The position numbers were made by a program, and so were the translations under genes. Positions 41,032 through 48,318 of a DNA stretch of 64,000 bases are shown here, piece by piece. The stretch is from contig NZ_JAGYHF010000009.1 in the NCBI RefSeq assembly GCF_018336155.1, forward strand, positions 62,001-126,000, in the 5' to 3' direction. How positions within the stretch are numbered: position 1 is the first letter of the stretch; every line of letters starts with the position of its first letter. Origin of the DNA: Pseudomonas rustica (GTDB lineage Bacteria > Pseudomonadota > Gammaproteobacteria > Pseudomonadales > Pseudomonadaceae). The notes beneath the pieces are model-generated. The model did not search any database, was not told the origin of the DNA, and was given only the letters and a program-made list of their open reading frames with translations.

Positions 41032-41180
41032 CATCTCAAAACTTCACATACATCTCAAATCTGCATACACATCTCAAAATTGCATGCGCATCTCAAAACT
41101 GCATACACATCTCAAATCCGCATACACATCTCAAAATTGCATGCGCATCTCAAAACTTCATATACATCTCAAAACTGTAG
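41032..41180. repeat. 19-bp minisatellite, about 8 copies
   Basis: Units of 19 bp beginning CATCTCAAA start at 41032, 41051, 41070, 41089, 41108, 41127, 41146 and 41165 (last incomplete). The third and sixth are identical and neighbours alternate in type, suggesting a 57-bp higher-order unit. Much more AT-rich than the surroundings, directly after the sspB terminator and before a REP pair. It is not a CRISPR: the units have no unique spacers. Confidence 0.92.
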
Positions 41181-41262
41181 GAGCTGCCGAAGGCTGCGAT
41201 CTTTTGATCCTGATCTTTAAAGCAAGATCAAAAGATCGCAGCCTTCGGCAGCTCCTACACAG
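41176..41262. repeat. REP pair, family B
   Basis: TGTAGGAGCTGCCGAAGGCT and AGCCTTCGGCAGCTCCTACA are exact inverse copies around CTTTTGATCCTGATCTTTAA. It fuses with the end of the minisatellite and separates convergent sspB and the BON gene. Confidence 0.93.
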
Positions 41263-41269
41263 AGGTGTA

Positions 41270-41848
41270 TCAGTCGATGTATTCGAACAGCTTCACAATC
41301 TTCTGTACGCCGGAAACGCCCTGCACCAGGTTGGTTGCCTGAGTGGCTTCCTGTTTGGTCAGCAGGCCCAGCAGGTAGACGATACCGTTCTCGGTCACGA
41401 CCTTGATGCGCGAGCCGGGAATGCTGGCATCGGTGAGCATCTGCGTCTTGATCTTGGAGGTCAGCCAGGTGTCGTTCTGGCGAGCCAGGAAACCGGACGG
41501 CGGAATAACCTGCAGCTCGTTATGCACAGTTTTTACCCGTTGAACAGCGGCTGCGGCCTGTTCGGCCTTGGCTTTCAGGTCGGCACGAGGGGTTTGGCCG
41601 GCGAGCAGAACAACACCGTTGAAACTGGTCACGACGATGTGCGAATCGTTGTCCAGCGCCGGGTCGGCCTTCGCCACGTTCACACCCACTTTGGTTTCAA
41701 TCAACGAGTCGTCGATCTTGCTGCCGAAGGTGCGCGTGCCACGGTCGTCATCGATCGGTGCTTCACGGCTGGCGTTCACCACCGAGGTGCAGCCGCTGAT
41801 GCCGAGGCACAGGGTCAAGGCCAGAAGGCCAAGGCGATTAGGGGTCAT
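41270..41848 (-). CDS. BON-domain outer-membrane lipoprotein (DolP/OsmY-like)
   Basis: A 192-aa lipoprotein: signal peptide with a lipobox-like ISGC (Cys20) and two BON domains, at about residues 40-110 (IETKVGVNVAKADPALDN, VVTSFNGVVLLAGQTPRADL) and 115-185 (TWLTSKIKTQMLTDAS, VVTENGIVYLLGLLTKQEA). In E. coli the dual-BON protein DolP (YraP) sits next to the same gmhA/diaA, yraN, lpoA and rsmI group as here, and supports outer-membrane integrity. It follows gmhA with a 4-base overlap. Confidence 0.92.
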   Translation of the reverse strand: MTPNRLGLLALTLCLGISGCTSVVNASREAPIDDDRGTRTFGSKIDDSLIETKVGVNVAKADPALDNDSHIVVTSFNGVVLLAGQTPRADLKAKAEQAAAAVQRVKTVHNELQVIPPSGFLARQNDTWLTSKIKTQMLTDASIPGSRIKVVTENGIVYLLGLLTKQEATQATNLVQGVSGVQKIVKLFEYID

Positions 41849-42438
41849 TCTTCACTCCCGAACAGTTGGCTGTCGATCAGATCGCAGAGGCAATGGATCG
41901 CCAGCAAGTGGACTTCTTGAATACGTGCAGTGACATTGGCCGGAACGCGAATCTCGACGTCCTCGGGCAGCAACAGAGAGGCCATGCCGCCGCCATCGCG
42001 TCCGGTCAAAGCTACGACAATCATTTCGCGATCATGTGCGGCCTGGATCGCTTGAATAATGTTCGCCGAGTTACCGCTGGTCGAAATCGCCAGCAGGACA
42101 TCGCCTGGCTGACCGAGCGCACGGATCTGTTTGGAGAACACTTCGTTGTAGCTGTAGTCGTTGGCGATCGAGGTGATCGTCGACGTGTCAGTGGTCAGGG
42201 CAATGGCCGGCAGGCTTGGGCGCTCGCGCTCGAAGCGGTTGAGCAGCTCCGAAGAAAAGTGCTGGGCGTCACCGGCCGAGCCGCCGTTGCCGCACGAAAG
42301 CATTTTGCCTTCGTTGAGCAGGGCGTTGACCATGATCTGGCTGGCTTGCTCGATGTGCGGTGCAAGTACGTCCATCGCCTGTTGCTTGGTGTCGATACTG
42401 GCCTGGAAAAGCTGGCGAATTCGGGATTGCATGTCCAT
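41845..42438 (-). CDS. gmhA: Phosphoheptose isomerase / DiaA-type SIS-domain protein
   Basis: A 197-aa SIS-domain protein, with GNGGSAGDAQHFSSELLNRF at residues 50-69 and ISTSGNS near 115. GmhA makes D-glycero-D-manno-heptose 7-phosphate for lipopolysaccharide core; the related DiaA binds DnaA. Conserved residues of the isomerase family (His60 in AQHF, Glu64) and the FERERPSLPAIALTTDTS block fit GmhA. The start at 42438 has AAGGT 6 bp upstream. The yraN-lpoA neighbours are those of diaA in E. coli, so a DiaA role remains possible. Confidence 0.88.
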   Translation of the reverse strand: MDMQSRIRQLFQASIDTKQQAMDVLAPHIEQASQIMVNALLNEGKMLSCGNGGSAGDAQHFSSELLNRFERERPSLPAIALTTDTSTITSIANDYSYNEVFSKQIRALGQPGDVLLAISTSGNSANIIQAIQAAHDREMIVVALTGRDGGGMASLLLPEDVEIRVPANVTARIQEVHLLAIHCLCDLIDSQLFGSEE

Positions 42439-42542
42439 CTGTGTGACCTTAAGTAGCGCGGCTATTCGGCACATGAAAGTGCAGCCCGCAAAGCAAAGAG
42501 CAAAATTTGTCGGTGGGATTGTCCGGATTGCAGCGCCGACGA

Positions 42543-42905
42543 TCAACTGTCGAAAGCATTCTGCAACCAGTTCAGCTGACTCGGATGGCTGTCGATGGCC
42601 ACCACGTCGAAGCGGCAGGGGGGATTGGCCCAACGCGACTCGCGCTGAAGAAAATACTGTGCGGCAAAAATCAGTTTCTGCTGCTTGCGCCCATCGATGC
42701 TAGCGAGCGCGCCACCCCATTGAGTGTTTTTTCTGTAGCGAACTTCAACGAATACTACTGTATCGCCATCAAGCATGACCAGATCAAGCTCGCCGCGTTT
42801 ACAAAACCAGTTCTGCGCCAACAGGCGCAGACCTTGTTGTTGAAGATGCTCGAGCGCTTGGCGCTCGGCATCCTTACCGCTTTGCGAGCGTGACCTGTCG
42901 GGCAT
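42543..42905 (-). CDS. yraN: YraN-family (UPF0102) putative endonuclease
   Basis: A 120-aa protein of the UPF0102 family with a restriction-endonuclease-like core: CKRGELDLVMLDGDTVVFVE near residues 35-54, in which E-LDLV and VFVEVRYR form a PD-(D/E)XK-type site. The start is the ATG at 42905, which overlaps the lpoA stop by one base (TAATG); longer frames extend into lpoA. Its cellular role is not known. Confidence 0.9.
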   Translation of the reverse strand: MPDRSRSQSGKDAERQALEHLQQQGLRLLAQNWFCKRGELDLVMLDGDTVVFVEVRYRKNTQWGGALASIDGRKQQKLIFAAQYFLQRESRWANPPCRFDVVAIDSHPSQLNWLQNAFDS

Positions 42906-44716
42906 TAGCGCGGGGTGTCCGGCAGGCGCTGCACCTGACCGCTGACGAACTGCGCCCAAGGCAACTGACGCACAACGCGTTGGGTCTGGGTCATGCCGAG
43001 GCTGCCCGACTCACCGTCGATGCGGCTGTCCGGCAACGCCTTGAGCTGATCCAGGCGCGGTGCCAGGCGATAGGCGTCAACACCCATCGCGTACAGGCGG
43101 CCAAGGCTGCCGGCAGCTTGCGGCCACTGTGCAACCACTTGCTGACGCAGTGGGTCGCTGTTGTCCAGCAACCATGGGGTTTCGCAGAAGCGAATGCCGT
43201 TCATGTCGTTGTACTGGTTGACGTCGCCGCTGGCGCTGTAAACGTGCGAGGTGGCGTAAACCGGAACATCACCAGCGTACTGGAAGTTAAGGGTTGGCTT
43301 GATTTGCTGCGCCTGTTGCGGCGTGGCGGCGAGGAAGATGAACTCGATGTCCTGACGACGCGAAGGCTGTGCGGCGACGTTGGTGCCGGCAGCGTTTTGC
43401 AAGCTCTTGGCGCGGGCTTCGCTCTGACGCAGCTGGAACATGTCGGCGATCTGCTGAGCCAGTTGCACCGGCTGATCAACACGCTCGGTGGCAACGATGG
43501 TGCCGCCGTTAGCCTGCCAGTCCTGGCTGAACGCACGCATGACGCGGTCGCCCCATTCACCTTTCGGCACCATGATTGCAGCGCGGTGCAGGCCATCAGC
43601 ACGGGCACGGCGCGACACTTCGCGGGCTTCGTCTTCAGCCGCCAGACCAAACTGGAACAGTTGCGCCGGGCCTTGATCGCCTTCGCTGTAGTTCAGCGCG
43701 AGGGTGGTGATCGGCAATTGCGGGCGAGTGCTCAGCTGTTTGACCAGTGGTTTTTCCAGCGGCCCGACGACCAGTTGCACGCCGTCAGCTTGAGCCTTGC
43801 GGTAGAACTCGTCCATCGAGGTCAGCTTCGAGCTGTCGTAGAACTCGATAGCGGGTGGCTTCTGCCCGGCCTGTTGCGCCTGGTAGTGCGCCGCCATGAA
43901 ACCTTCACGCAGTGCTTTGCCGACGGCAGCCAGTTGGCCGTCTTGCGGCAGCAGCAGGGCGATTTTGCTCAGGGGCTGGCTGGCCAGTTCCTTGAGTTTG
44001 GTCAGCGGTTGCGGCAGGTTGATCGCAGCAGGGTGCTTTGGATTCTGTGCGCGCCAGGTGTCGATCGCAGCTTGCTGCTGTTCCAGCGTACCGGCGGATT
44101 TCACCGCCAGTGCCAGGCCCATCCAGCCGCCGAGGTCGTCGGTAGTATTGGCTTGCAGTTGATCGCTCGGCAGCGAGGCAATCAGTGTCCAGATCGCTTC
44201 GTGGTTTTTGCTGGCGGCTTCGCCCTTCAGCATCGGCGCGATAAAGACGCGCTCGCGAGCGGCAGCCAGGGTCTGACCATCGGCTTCAAGCGCGCGGGCG
44301 TGAACGGTGCCGGTGCGCACTTGCTGCTCTTCAGGCATTTCGCCCAGATGCTGCAGGCTTGGATGGCTCAGAGCGGTCAGCGCGGCTTTCGGCTGATTGC
44401 GCGTCATCGCCAGTTCAGCGTTCAGCGTGCTGGCGAAAATCTGCTGGCCGGGCTTCAGTTGCTCCATCGGCACTTGTTGCAGGATTTGCGCGGAGCGTCC
44501 GGCATCGCCCTGGTGGTAAGCCAGATCTGCCGCGCTCAGGCGCAACAGGGCAGCTTTTTCCGGGGTACTCGCTTGGCTGGCCTGCGCGAGCAGTTGCTCG
44601 ATGCTGGCGTCCGGAGTCCGTGGAAGTTCGCCAAGGCTGGAGGAAGGGGAGCTGGCGCAGGCCGCCAATAAGGCAGCGAGGCAGAGGGCAGTGAACAGCC
44701 GCAGGCAAGCGATCAT
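42905..44716 (-). CDS. lpoA: Penicillin-binding protein activator LpoA
   Basis: A 603-aa outer-membrane lipoprotein that reaches through the periplasm to activate class A penicillin-binding proteins (PBP1A in E. coli). Signal peptide with lipobox LLAAC (Cys20); N-terminal helical TPR-like half; C-terminal half with a periplasmic-binding-protein-like fold (KIALLLPQDGQLAAVGKALR near 256-275, VVGPLEKPLVKQL near 315). First gene of the lpoA-yraN-gmhA-BON operon on the minus strand and divergent from rsmI, the same grouping as in E. coli. Confidence 0.93.
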   Translation of the reverse strand: MIACLRLFTALCLAALLAACASSPSSSLGELPRTPDASIEQLLAQASQASTPEKAALLRLSAADLAYHQGDAGRSAQILQQVPMEQLKPGQQIFASTLNAELAMTRNQPKAALTALSHPSLQHLGEMPEEQQVRTGTVHARALEADGQTLAAARERVFIAPMLKGEAASKNHEAIWTLIASLPSDQLQANTTDDLGGWMGLALAVKSAGTLEQQQAAIDTWRAQNPKHPAAINLPQPLTKLKELASQPLSKIALLLPQDGQLAAVGKALREGFMAAHYQAQQAGQKPPAIEFYDSSKLTSMDEFYRKAQADGVQLVVGPLEKPLVKQLSTRPQLPITTLALNYSEGDQGPAQLFQFGLAAEDEAREVSRRARADGLHRAAIMVPKGEWGDRVMRAFSQDWQANGGTIVATERVDQPVQLAQQIADMFQLRQSEARAKSLQNAAGTNVAAQPSRRQDIEFIFLAATPQQAQQIKPTLNFQYAGDVPVYATSHVYSASGDVNQYNDMNGIRFCETPWLLDNSDPLRQQVVAQWPQAAGSLGRLYAMGVDAYRLAPRLDQLKALPDSRIDGESGSLGMTQTQRVVRQLPWAQFVSGQVQRLPDTPR

Positions 44717-44926
44717 GTAAGTGTTCCTGATACTCGATCAAATTAGCGTGGAATTGTACCCAAGCACTGGCCGGGGCGCGATGTTAGTGGCGTGAAACGG
44801 TCAATTTAGCTGGAGTAAATGTTGCGGCGCTGCGTTACAGCGTGCAAAACCGTGGTCGGGCAGAGCGCAACGCAAGCCTCGTGACGCGCTACAATGGCCG
44901 CTTTTACCGATCATGAGGTGTGCGCT

Positions 44927-45799
44927 TTGACTGCTCCAGGTTCCCCGAATTCCGCTGCTGGCTCGCTTTATGTGGTGGCGACGCCCATCGGCAACCTGGA
45001 CGACATCAGCGCCCGGGCACTGAAAATCCTGCGTGAAGTGGCGTTGATCGCTGCCGAAGACACTCGTCACTCGGCGCGCCTGATGCAGCACTTCGGTATT
45101 TCCACGCCGCTGGCCGCCTGTCACGAACATAACGAACGTGATGAAGGTAGCCGCTTTATTACCCGTCTGCTGGCGGGCGACAACGTTGCGCTGATTTCCG
45201 ATGCCGGCACGCCGCTGATTTCCGATCCGGGTTATCACCTGGTGCGTCAGGCCCGTGCGGCCGGAATCGCGGTGGTACCGGTGCCGGGGGCGTGCGCGTT
45301 GATCGCGGCGTTGTCGGCGGCGGGGCTGCCATCCGATCGCTTTATCTTTGAAGGTTTCTTGCCGGCCAAGTCGGTCGGGCGCAAGGCGCGTCTGCAAGCG
45401 GTCAAAGAAGAGCCGCGCACGCTGATCTTCTACGAAGCCCCGCACCGAATTCTTGAATGTTTGCAGGATATGGAAGAAGTGTTCGGTGGTGAGCGTCAGG
45501 CACTGTTGGCTCGCGAAATCACCAAGACCTTCGAGACGCTTAAAGGCTTGCCGCTCTCGGAACTGCGCGAGTTTGTTGAATCCGACAGCAATCAGCAGCG
45601 TGGCGAATGCGTGGTGCTGGTGGCGGGCTGGACGGCGCCGGAGTCTGAAGACGCGGTCAGCAGCGAGGCAATGCGCGTGCTGAATCTGCTGCTCGAAGAA
45701 ATGCCACTCAAGCGTGCCGCCGCTCTCGCCGCGCAAATCACCGGCGAGCGCAAAAACGTGCTGTATCAGGTCGCGCTGGAGAAACAGAAGGGCGAGTAA
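44927..45799 (+). CDS. rsmI: 16S rRNA (cytidine-2'-O)-methyltransferase RsmI
   Basis: Methylates the 2'-O of C1402 in 16S rRNA. 290 aa from a TTG start at 44927, which has GAGGTG 7-8 bp upstream. An ATG at 44894 would add 11 residues but sits right on the TACAAT -10 hexamer (44890-44895), so I reject it. Motifs: YVVATPIGNLDDIS near 14-27, EDTRHSARL near 45-53 and ISDAGTPLISDPGYHLV near 91-107. Divergent from lpoA and followed by rnpB. Confidence 0.94.
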   Translation: MTAPGSPNSAAGSLYVVATPIGNLDDISARALKILREVALIAAEDTRHSARLMQHFGISTPLAACHEHNERDEGSRFITRLLAGDNVALISDAGTPLISDPGYHLVRQARAAGIAVVPVPGACALIAALSAAGLPSDRFIFEGFLPAKSVGRKARLQAVKEEPRTLIFYEAPHRILECLQDMEEVFGGERQALLAREITKTFETLKGLPLSELREFVESDSNQQRGECVVLVAGWTAPESEDAVSSEAMRVLNLLLEEMPLKRAAALAAQITGERKNVLYQVALEKQKGE

Positions 45800-45872
45800 C
45801 CCGTCGCGCAGACAGGTTTTGCGGCTATTAGCGCTTGTTCTTCGGGCGCTCTGCCGTTAACCTTCGCGGCGG

Positions 45873-46228
45873 AGAGTCGATCGGACAGTCGCTGCCCTCT
45901 ATGAAAATTAGGGGGGGGAGGAAAGTCCGGGCTCCATAGGGCGAAGTGCCAGGTAATGCCTGGGAGGCGTGAGCCTACGGAAAGTGCCACAGAAAATAAC
46001 CGCCTAAGCGCTTCGGCGCCGGTAAGGGTGAAAAGGTGCGGTAAGAGCGCACCGCACGTCTGGCAACAGTTCGTGGCTAGGTAAACCCCACTTGGAGCAA
46101 GACCAAATAGGGTCCCAAGGCGTGGCCCGCGCTGGGACCGGGTAGGTTGCTAAAGATGTCCAGTGATGGCCATCGTAGACGAATGACTGTTCAAGACAGA
46201 ACCCGGCTTACAGATCGACTCTCCACCT
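45873..46228 (+). ncRNA. rnpB: RNase P RNA
   Basis: Class A RNase P RNA. Conserved core elements are present: the 5' strand AGAGTCGATCGG pairs with CGACTCT at the 3' end (P1 closing helix), GAGGAAAGTCCGGGCTCC (CR-I), the P7/P8 region AGTGCCACAGAAAATAACCG, GCAAGACCAAATAGG, GGTTGCTAAAGATGTCCAGTG and the final ACAGAACCCGGCTTA. This matches the P. fluorescens-type RNA as I recall it. It is followed by a T-rich stretch. Confidence 0.97.
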
Positions 46229-46524
46229 TTTTCTTTCCCTGCTTGAATCAATAGCAACAGGGCTGTGTAATATCAGCAGACCTGCTGTGAAAGTCCGGCA
46301 GCGGCAAACGCAGTAATAGCCATTTCCCACCGTGCTTCAATCAACAGCAGAAGCGCTTTTGTAATACCGAAAAAATCTTACTCTTAACAAATTACTTTAA
46401 CTTCCGAGCGCAGCTTCCAGTGCTGCATCAAGTTATTGGTCAAAACTATCCGCCAATTTGTCGTTACCCCTCCTTTTATGTTCCTAAATCTCCGTTCTGT
46501 AAGGGTTTTCCTTTACTCCGCGCC

Positions 46525-46554
46525 TTGACGGTGTGGTGGGCGCATTCCTATAGT
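46525..46554 (+). promoter_or_regulatory. mraZ (dcw cluster) promoter
   Basis: TTGACG (46525-46530) and TATAGT (46549-46554) separated by 18 bp form a good sigma70-type promoter for mraZ and probably the whole dcw cluster. Confidence 0.72.
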
Positions 46555-46586
46555 GTGCGCAAGTGGCGGAAAGTGGCATGAAGTGG
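46552..46586 (+). promoter_or_regulatory. Putative MraZ operator (AAGTGG repeats every 10 bp)
   Basis: AAGTGG occurs at 46561, 46571 and 46581, exactly one helical turn apart, with a related AGTGTG at 46552. The set overlaps the transcription start region of the mraZ promoter. MraZ proteins bind short GTGG/TGGG-type direct repeats at 10-bp spacing in front of their own genes. Confidence 0.75.
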
Positions 46587-46628
46587 GTTTTTTGAGCTCA
46601 AAACGATAAAAATTGGAGAAACGCTGAC

Positions 46629-47084
46629 GTGTTTCGCGGAGCTAACGCTATCAGTCTCGATGCAAAGGGCCGTCTCGCTATGCCGAGCCGGTACCGCGAC
46701 GAGCTCGTTTCGCGTAGTTCCGGCCAATTGATCGTGACCATTGATGCCGTTGATCCATGCCTGTGTGTCTATCCGCTCGATGAGTGGGAAATTATTGAAA
46801 CCAAGTTGCGCGCACTTCCTTCGCTTCGCGAAGAGAACCGTCGCCTGCAACGTTTATTGATTGGTAATGCCGTCGATCTCGAACTCGATGGTAGTGGTCG
46901 TTTTCTGGTTCCACCGCGTCTGCGCGAATACGCCAAGCTCGATAAGCGCGCGATGCTGGTAGGCCAACTGAACAAGTTCCAATTGTGGGACGAGGATGCA
47001 TGGGACGCGGTATCTGCCGCTGACCTTGCTGCTATTCAACAACCGGGCGCCATGCCTGATGAACTGCGTGATTTGATCCTGTGA
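46629..47084 (+). CDS. mraZ: Transcriptional regulator MraZ
   Basis: A 151-aa AbrB-like DNA-binding protein that forms a ring and represses the dcw operon in E. coli. Two MraZ repeats: FRGANAISLDAKGRLAMPSR at residues 2-21 and AVDLELDGSGRFLVPPRLRE near 79-98, each with the DxxGR signature. GTG start with GGAGAAACGC upstream. Its stop overlaps the rsmH start by 4 bp. Direct 10-bp-spaced operators lie in its promoter. Confidence 0.95.
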   Translation: MFRGANAISLDAKGRLAMPSRYRDELVSRSSGQLIVTIDAVDPCLCVYPLDEWEIIETKLRALPSLREENRRLQRLLIGNAVDLELDGSGRFLVPPRLREYAKLDKRAMLVGQLNKFQLWDEDAWDAVSAADLAAIQQPGAMPDELRDLIL

Positions 47085-48028
47085 CTATTGATAGCGGCTT
47101 TAACCACATCACCGTACTGCTCGACGAAGCCGTGGAGGCTCTCGCCGTACGTCCTGATGGATGCTATCTGGACGGTACGTTCGGTCGCGGCGGACACAGC
47201 CGGCTGATCCTCAGCCAGCTCGGAACAGATGGTCGTCTCATCGGATTCGACAAAGATCCACAAGCGATTGCCACCGGGCAAACGCTAGCGGCCGAAGACG
47301 GCCGCTTTGTCGTTGTGCAGCGCAGCTTTGCCGAGCTCGGTTCGGTGGTTGCCGAACAGGGTCTGAGCGGCAAGGTCAGCGGCATTCTGCTCGACCTCGG
47401 CGTCTCTTCGCCGCAGCTCGACGACGCTGAACGCGGCTTCAGTTTCCTCAACGACGGTCCACTGGACATGCGCATGGATCCGTCCCGTGGCATCAGCGCT
47501 GCCGAATTCGTCAACACCGCACCGGCCGAAGAAATCGCCCGGGTGTTCAAGGAATACGGCGAAGAACGTTTCTCCGGTCGCATGGCTCGTGCCGTTGCCG
47601 AACGTCGCGATATCACACCGTTCGAGCGCACCGCCGATCTGGCCGAAGTGCTCAAGGTCGCCAACCCGGCGTGGGAAAAGGGCAAGAACCCGGCCACCCG
47701 TGCGTTCCAGGGTTTGCGCATTCACGTCAACAACGAACTGGGCGATCTGGAAGCGGGCCTCGAAGCCGCGCTGGACGCACTGGAAATCGGTGGGCGTCTG
47801 GTGGTGATCAGCTTCCACTCGCTGGAAGACCGCATCGTCAAACTGTTCATGCGCAAACTGGTGAAAGGCGAAGCCGACAACCTGCCGCGCAACCTGCCGG
47901 TTCGTCACGTAGCGTTCGAACCGAAAATCAAAGTCCATGGCAAAGCGCAGACGGCCTCCGACGCCGAACTCAAAGCCAACCCACGTTCCCGTAGCGCCGT
48001 CATGCGCGTCGCGGAGAAGTTGCGGTGA
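47081..48028 (+). CDS. rsmH: 16S rRNA (cytosine-N4)-methyltransferase RsmH
   Basis: Methylates N4 of C1402 in 16S rRNA, the same nucleotide as RsmI at 44927. 315 aa with the family's N-terminal HITVLLDEAVEAL near 8-20, the SAM motif DGTFGRGGHSRLIL near 32-45, LLDLGVSSPQLD and the C-terminal VISFHSLEDR. GTG start overlapping mraZ. Its stop overlaps ftsL by 4 bp. Confidence 0.95.
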   Translation: MTIDSGFNHITVLLDEAVEALAVRPDGCYLDGTFGRGGHSRLILSQLGTDGRLIGFDKDPQAIATGQTLAAEDGRFVVVQRSFAELGSVVAEQGLSGKVSGILLDLGVSSPQLDDAERGFSFLNDGPLDMRMDPSRGISAAEFVNTAPAEEIARVFKEYGEERFSGRMARAVAERRDITPFERTADLAEVLKVANPAWEKGKNPATRAFQGLRIHVNNELGDLEAGLEAALDALEIGGRLVVISFHSLEDRIVKLFMRKLVKGEADNLPRNLPVRHVAFEPKIKVHGKAQTASDAELKANPRSRSAVMRVAEKLR

Positions 48029-48318
48029 GCAAGCTTTTCGCCAAGCCATTGCCTGGCGGCAGCTTTCTGATGCTGCTGCTGTTTATCGGCGTGCTCGTGT
48101 CGGCCATCGGCGTGTCTTACAGCGCGCACTGGAACCGCCAGTTGCTCAACAATCTTTATAACGAACTCAGCGTGCGCGACAAGGCACAGGCCGAGTGGGG
48201 CCGTTTGATTCTTGAACAAAGCACCTGGACCGCGCACAGCCGGATCGAAGTGCTGGCCAGCGAACAATTGAAAATGCACATTCCGGGCGCGGCTGACGTG
48301 AAGATGGTGGCGCCATGA
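48025..48318 (+). CDS. ftsL: Cell division protein FtsL
   Basis: A 97-aa bitopic membrane protein: one transmembrane helix at about residues 11-31 (FLMLLLFIGVLVSAIGVSY) and a periplasmic leucine-zipper-type coiled coil (LLNNLYNELSVRDKAQAEWG). Forms the FtsQLB complex that activates FtsWI. GTG start overlapping rsmH by 4 bp and its stop overlapping ftsI by 4 bp. Short and divergent as usual; identified by position and structure. Confidence 0.93.
   Translation: MSKLFAKPLPGGSFLMLLLFIGVLVSAIGVSYSAHWNRQLLNNLYNELSVRDKAQAEWGRLILEQSTWTAHSRIEVLASEQLKMHIPGAADVKMVAP

Larger units (their letters stand above)
46229..46628. other. 400-bp AT-richer gap between rnpB and mraZ
   Basis: No gene. It holds two imperfect direct repeats of 34-35 bp, GCTTGAATCAATAGCAACAG... 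at 46241-46274 and GCTTCAATCAACAGCAGAAG... at 46334-46368, both ending in GTAATA-type sequence, and the mraZ promoter and operator region (46525-46590). The stretch 46369-46500 is AT-rich; I see nothing else in it. Confidence 0.6.

Noticed and set aside
41032..41180. CRISPR array
   Set aside because: Units are contiguous 19-mers with no unique spacers and no cas genes nearby.
41027..41920. 297-aa plus-strand frame starting in the minisatellite
   Set aside because: Its N-terminal repeats are only a reading of the 19-bp units and the rest is antisense to the BON gene.
44894..44926. Upstream ATG start for rsmI
   Set aside because: It overlaps the TACAAT -10 element; the TTG at 44927 has a well-placed GAGGTG.
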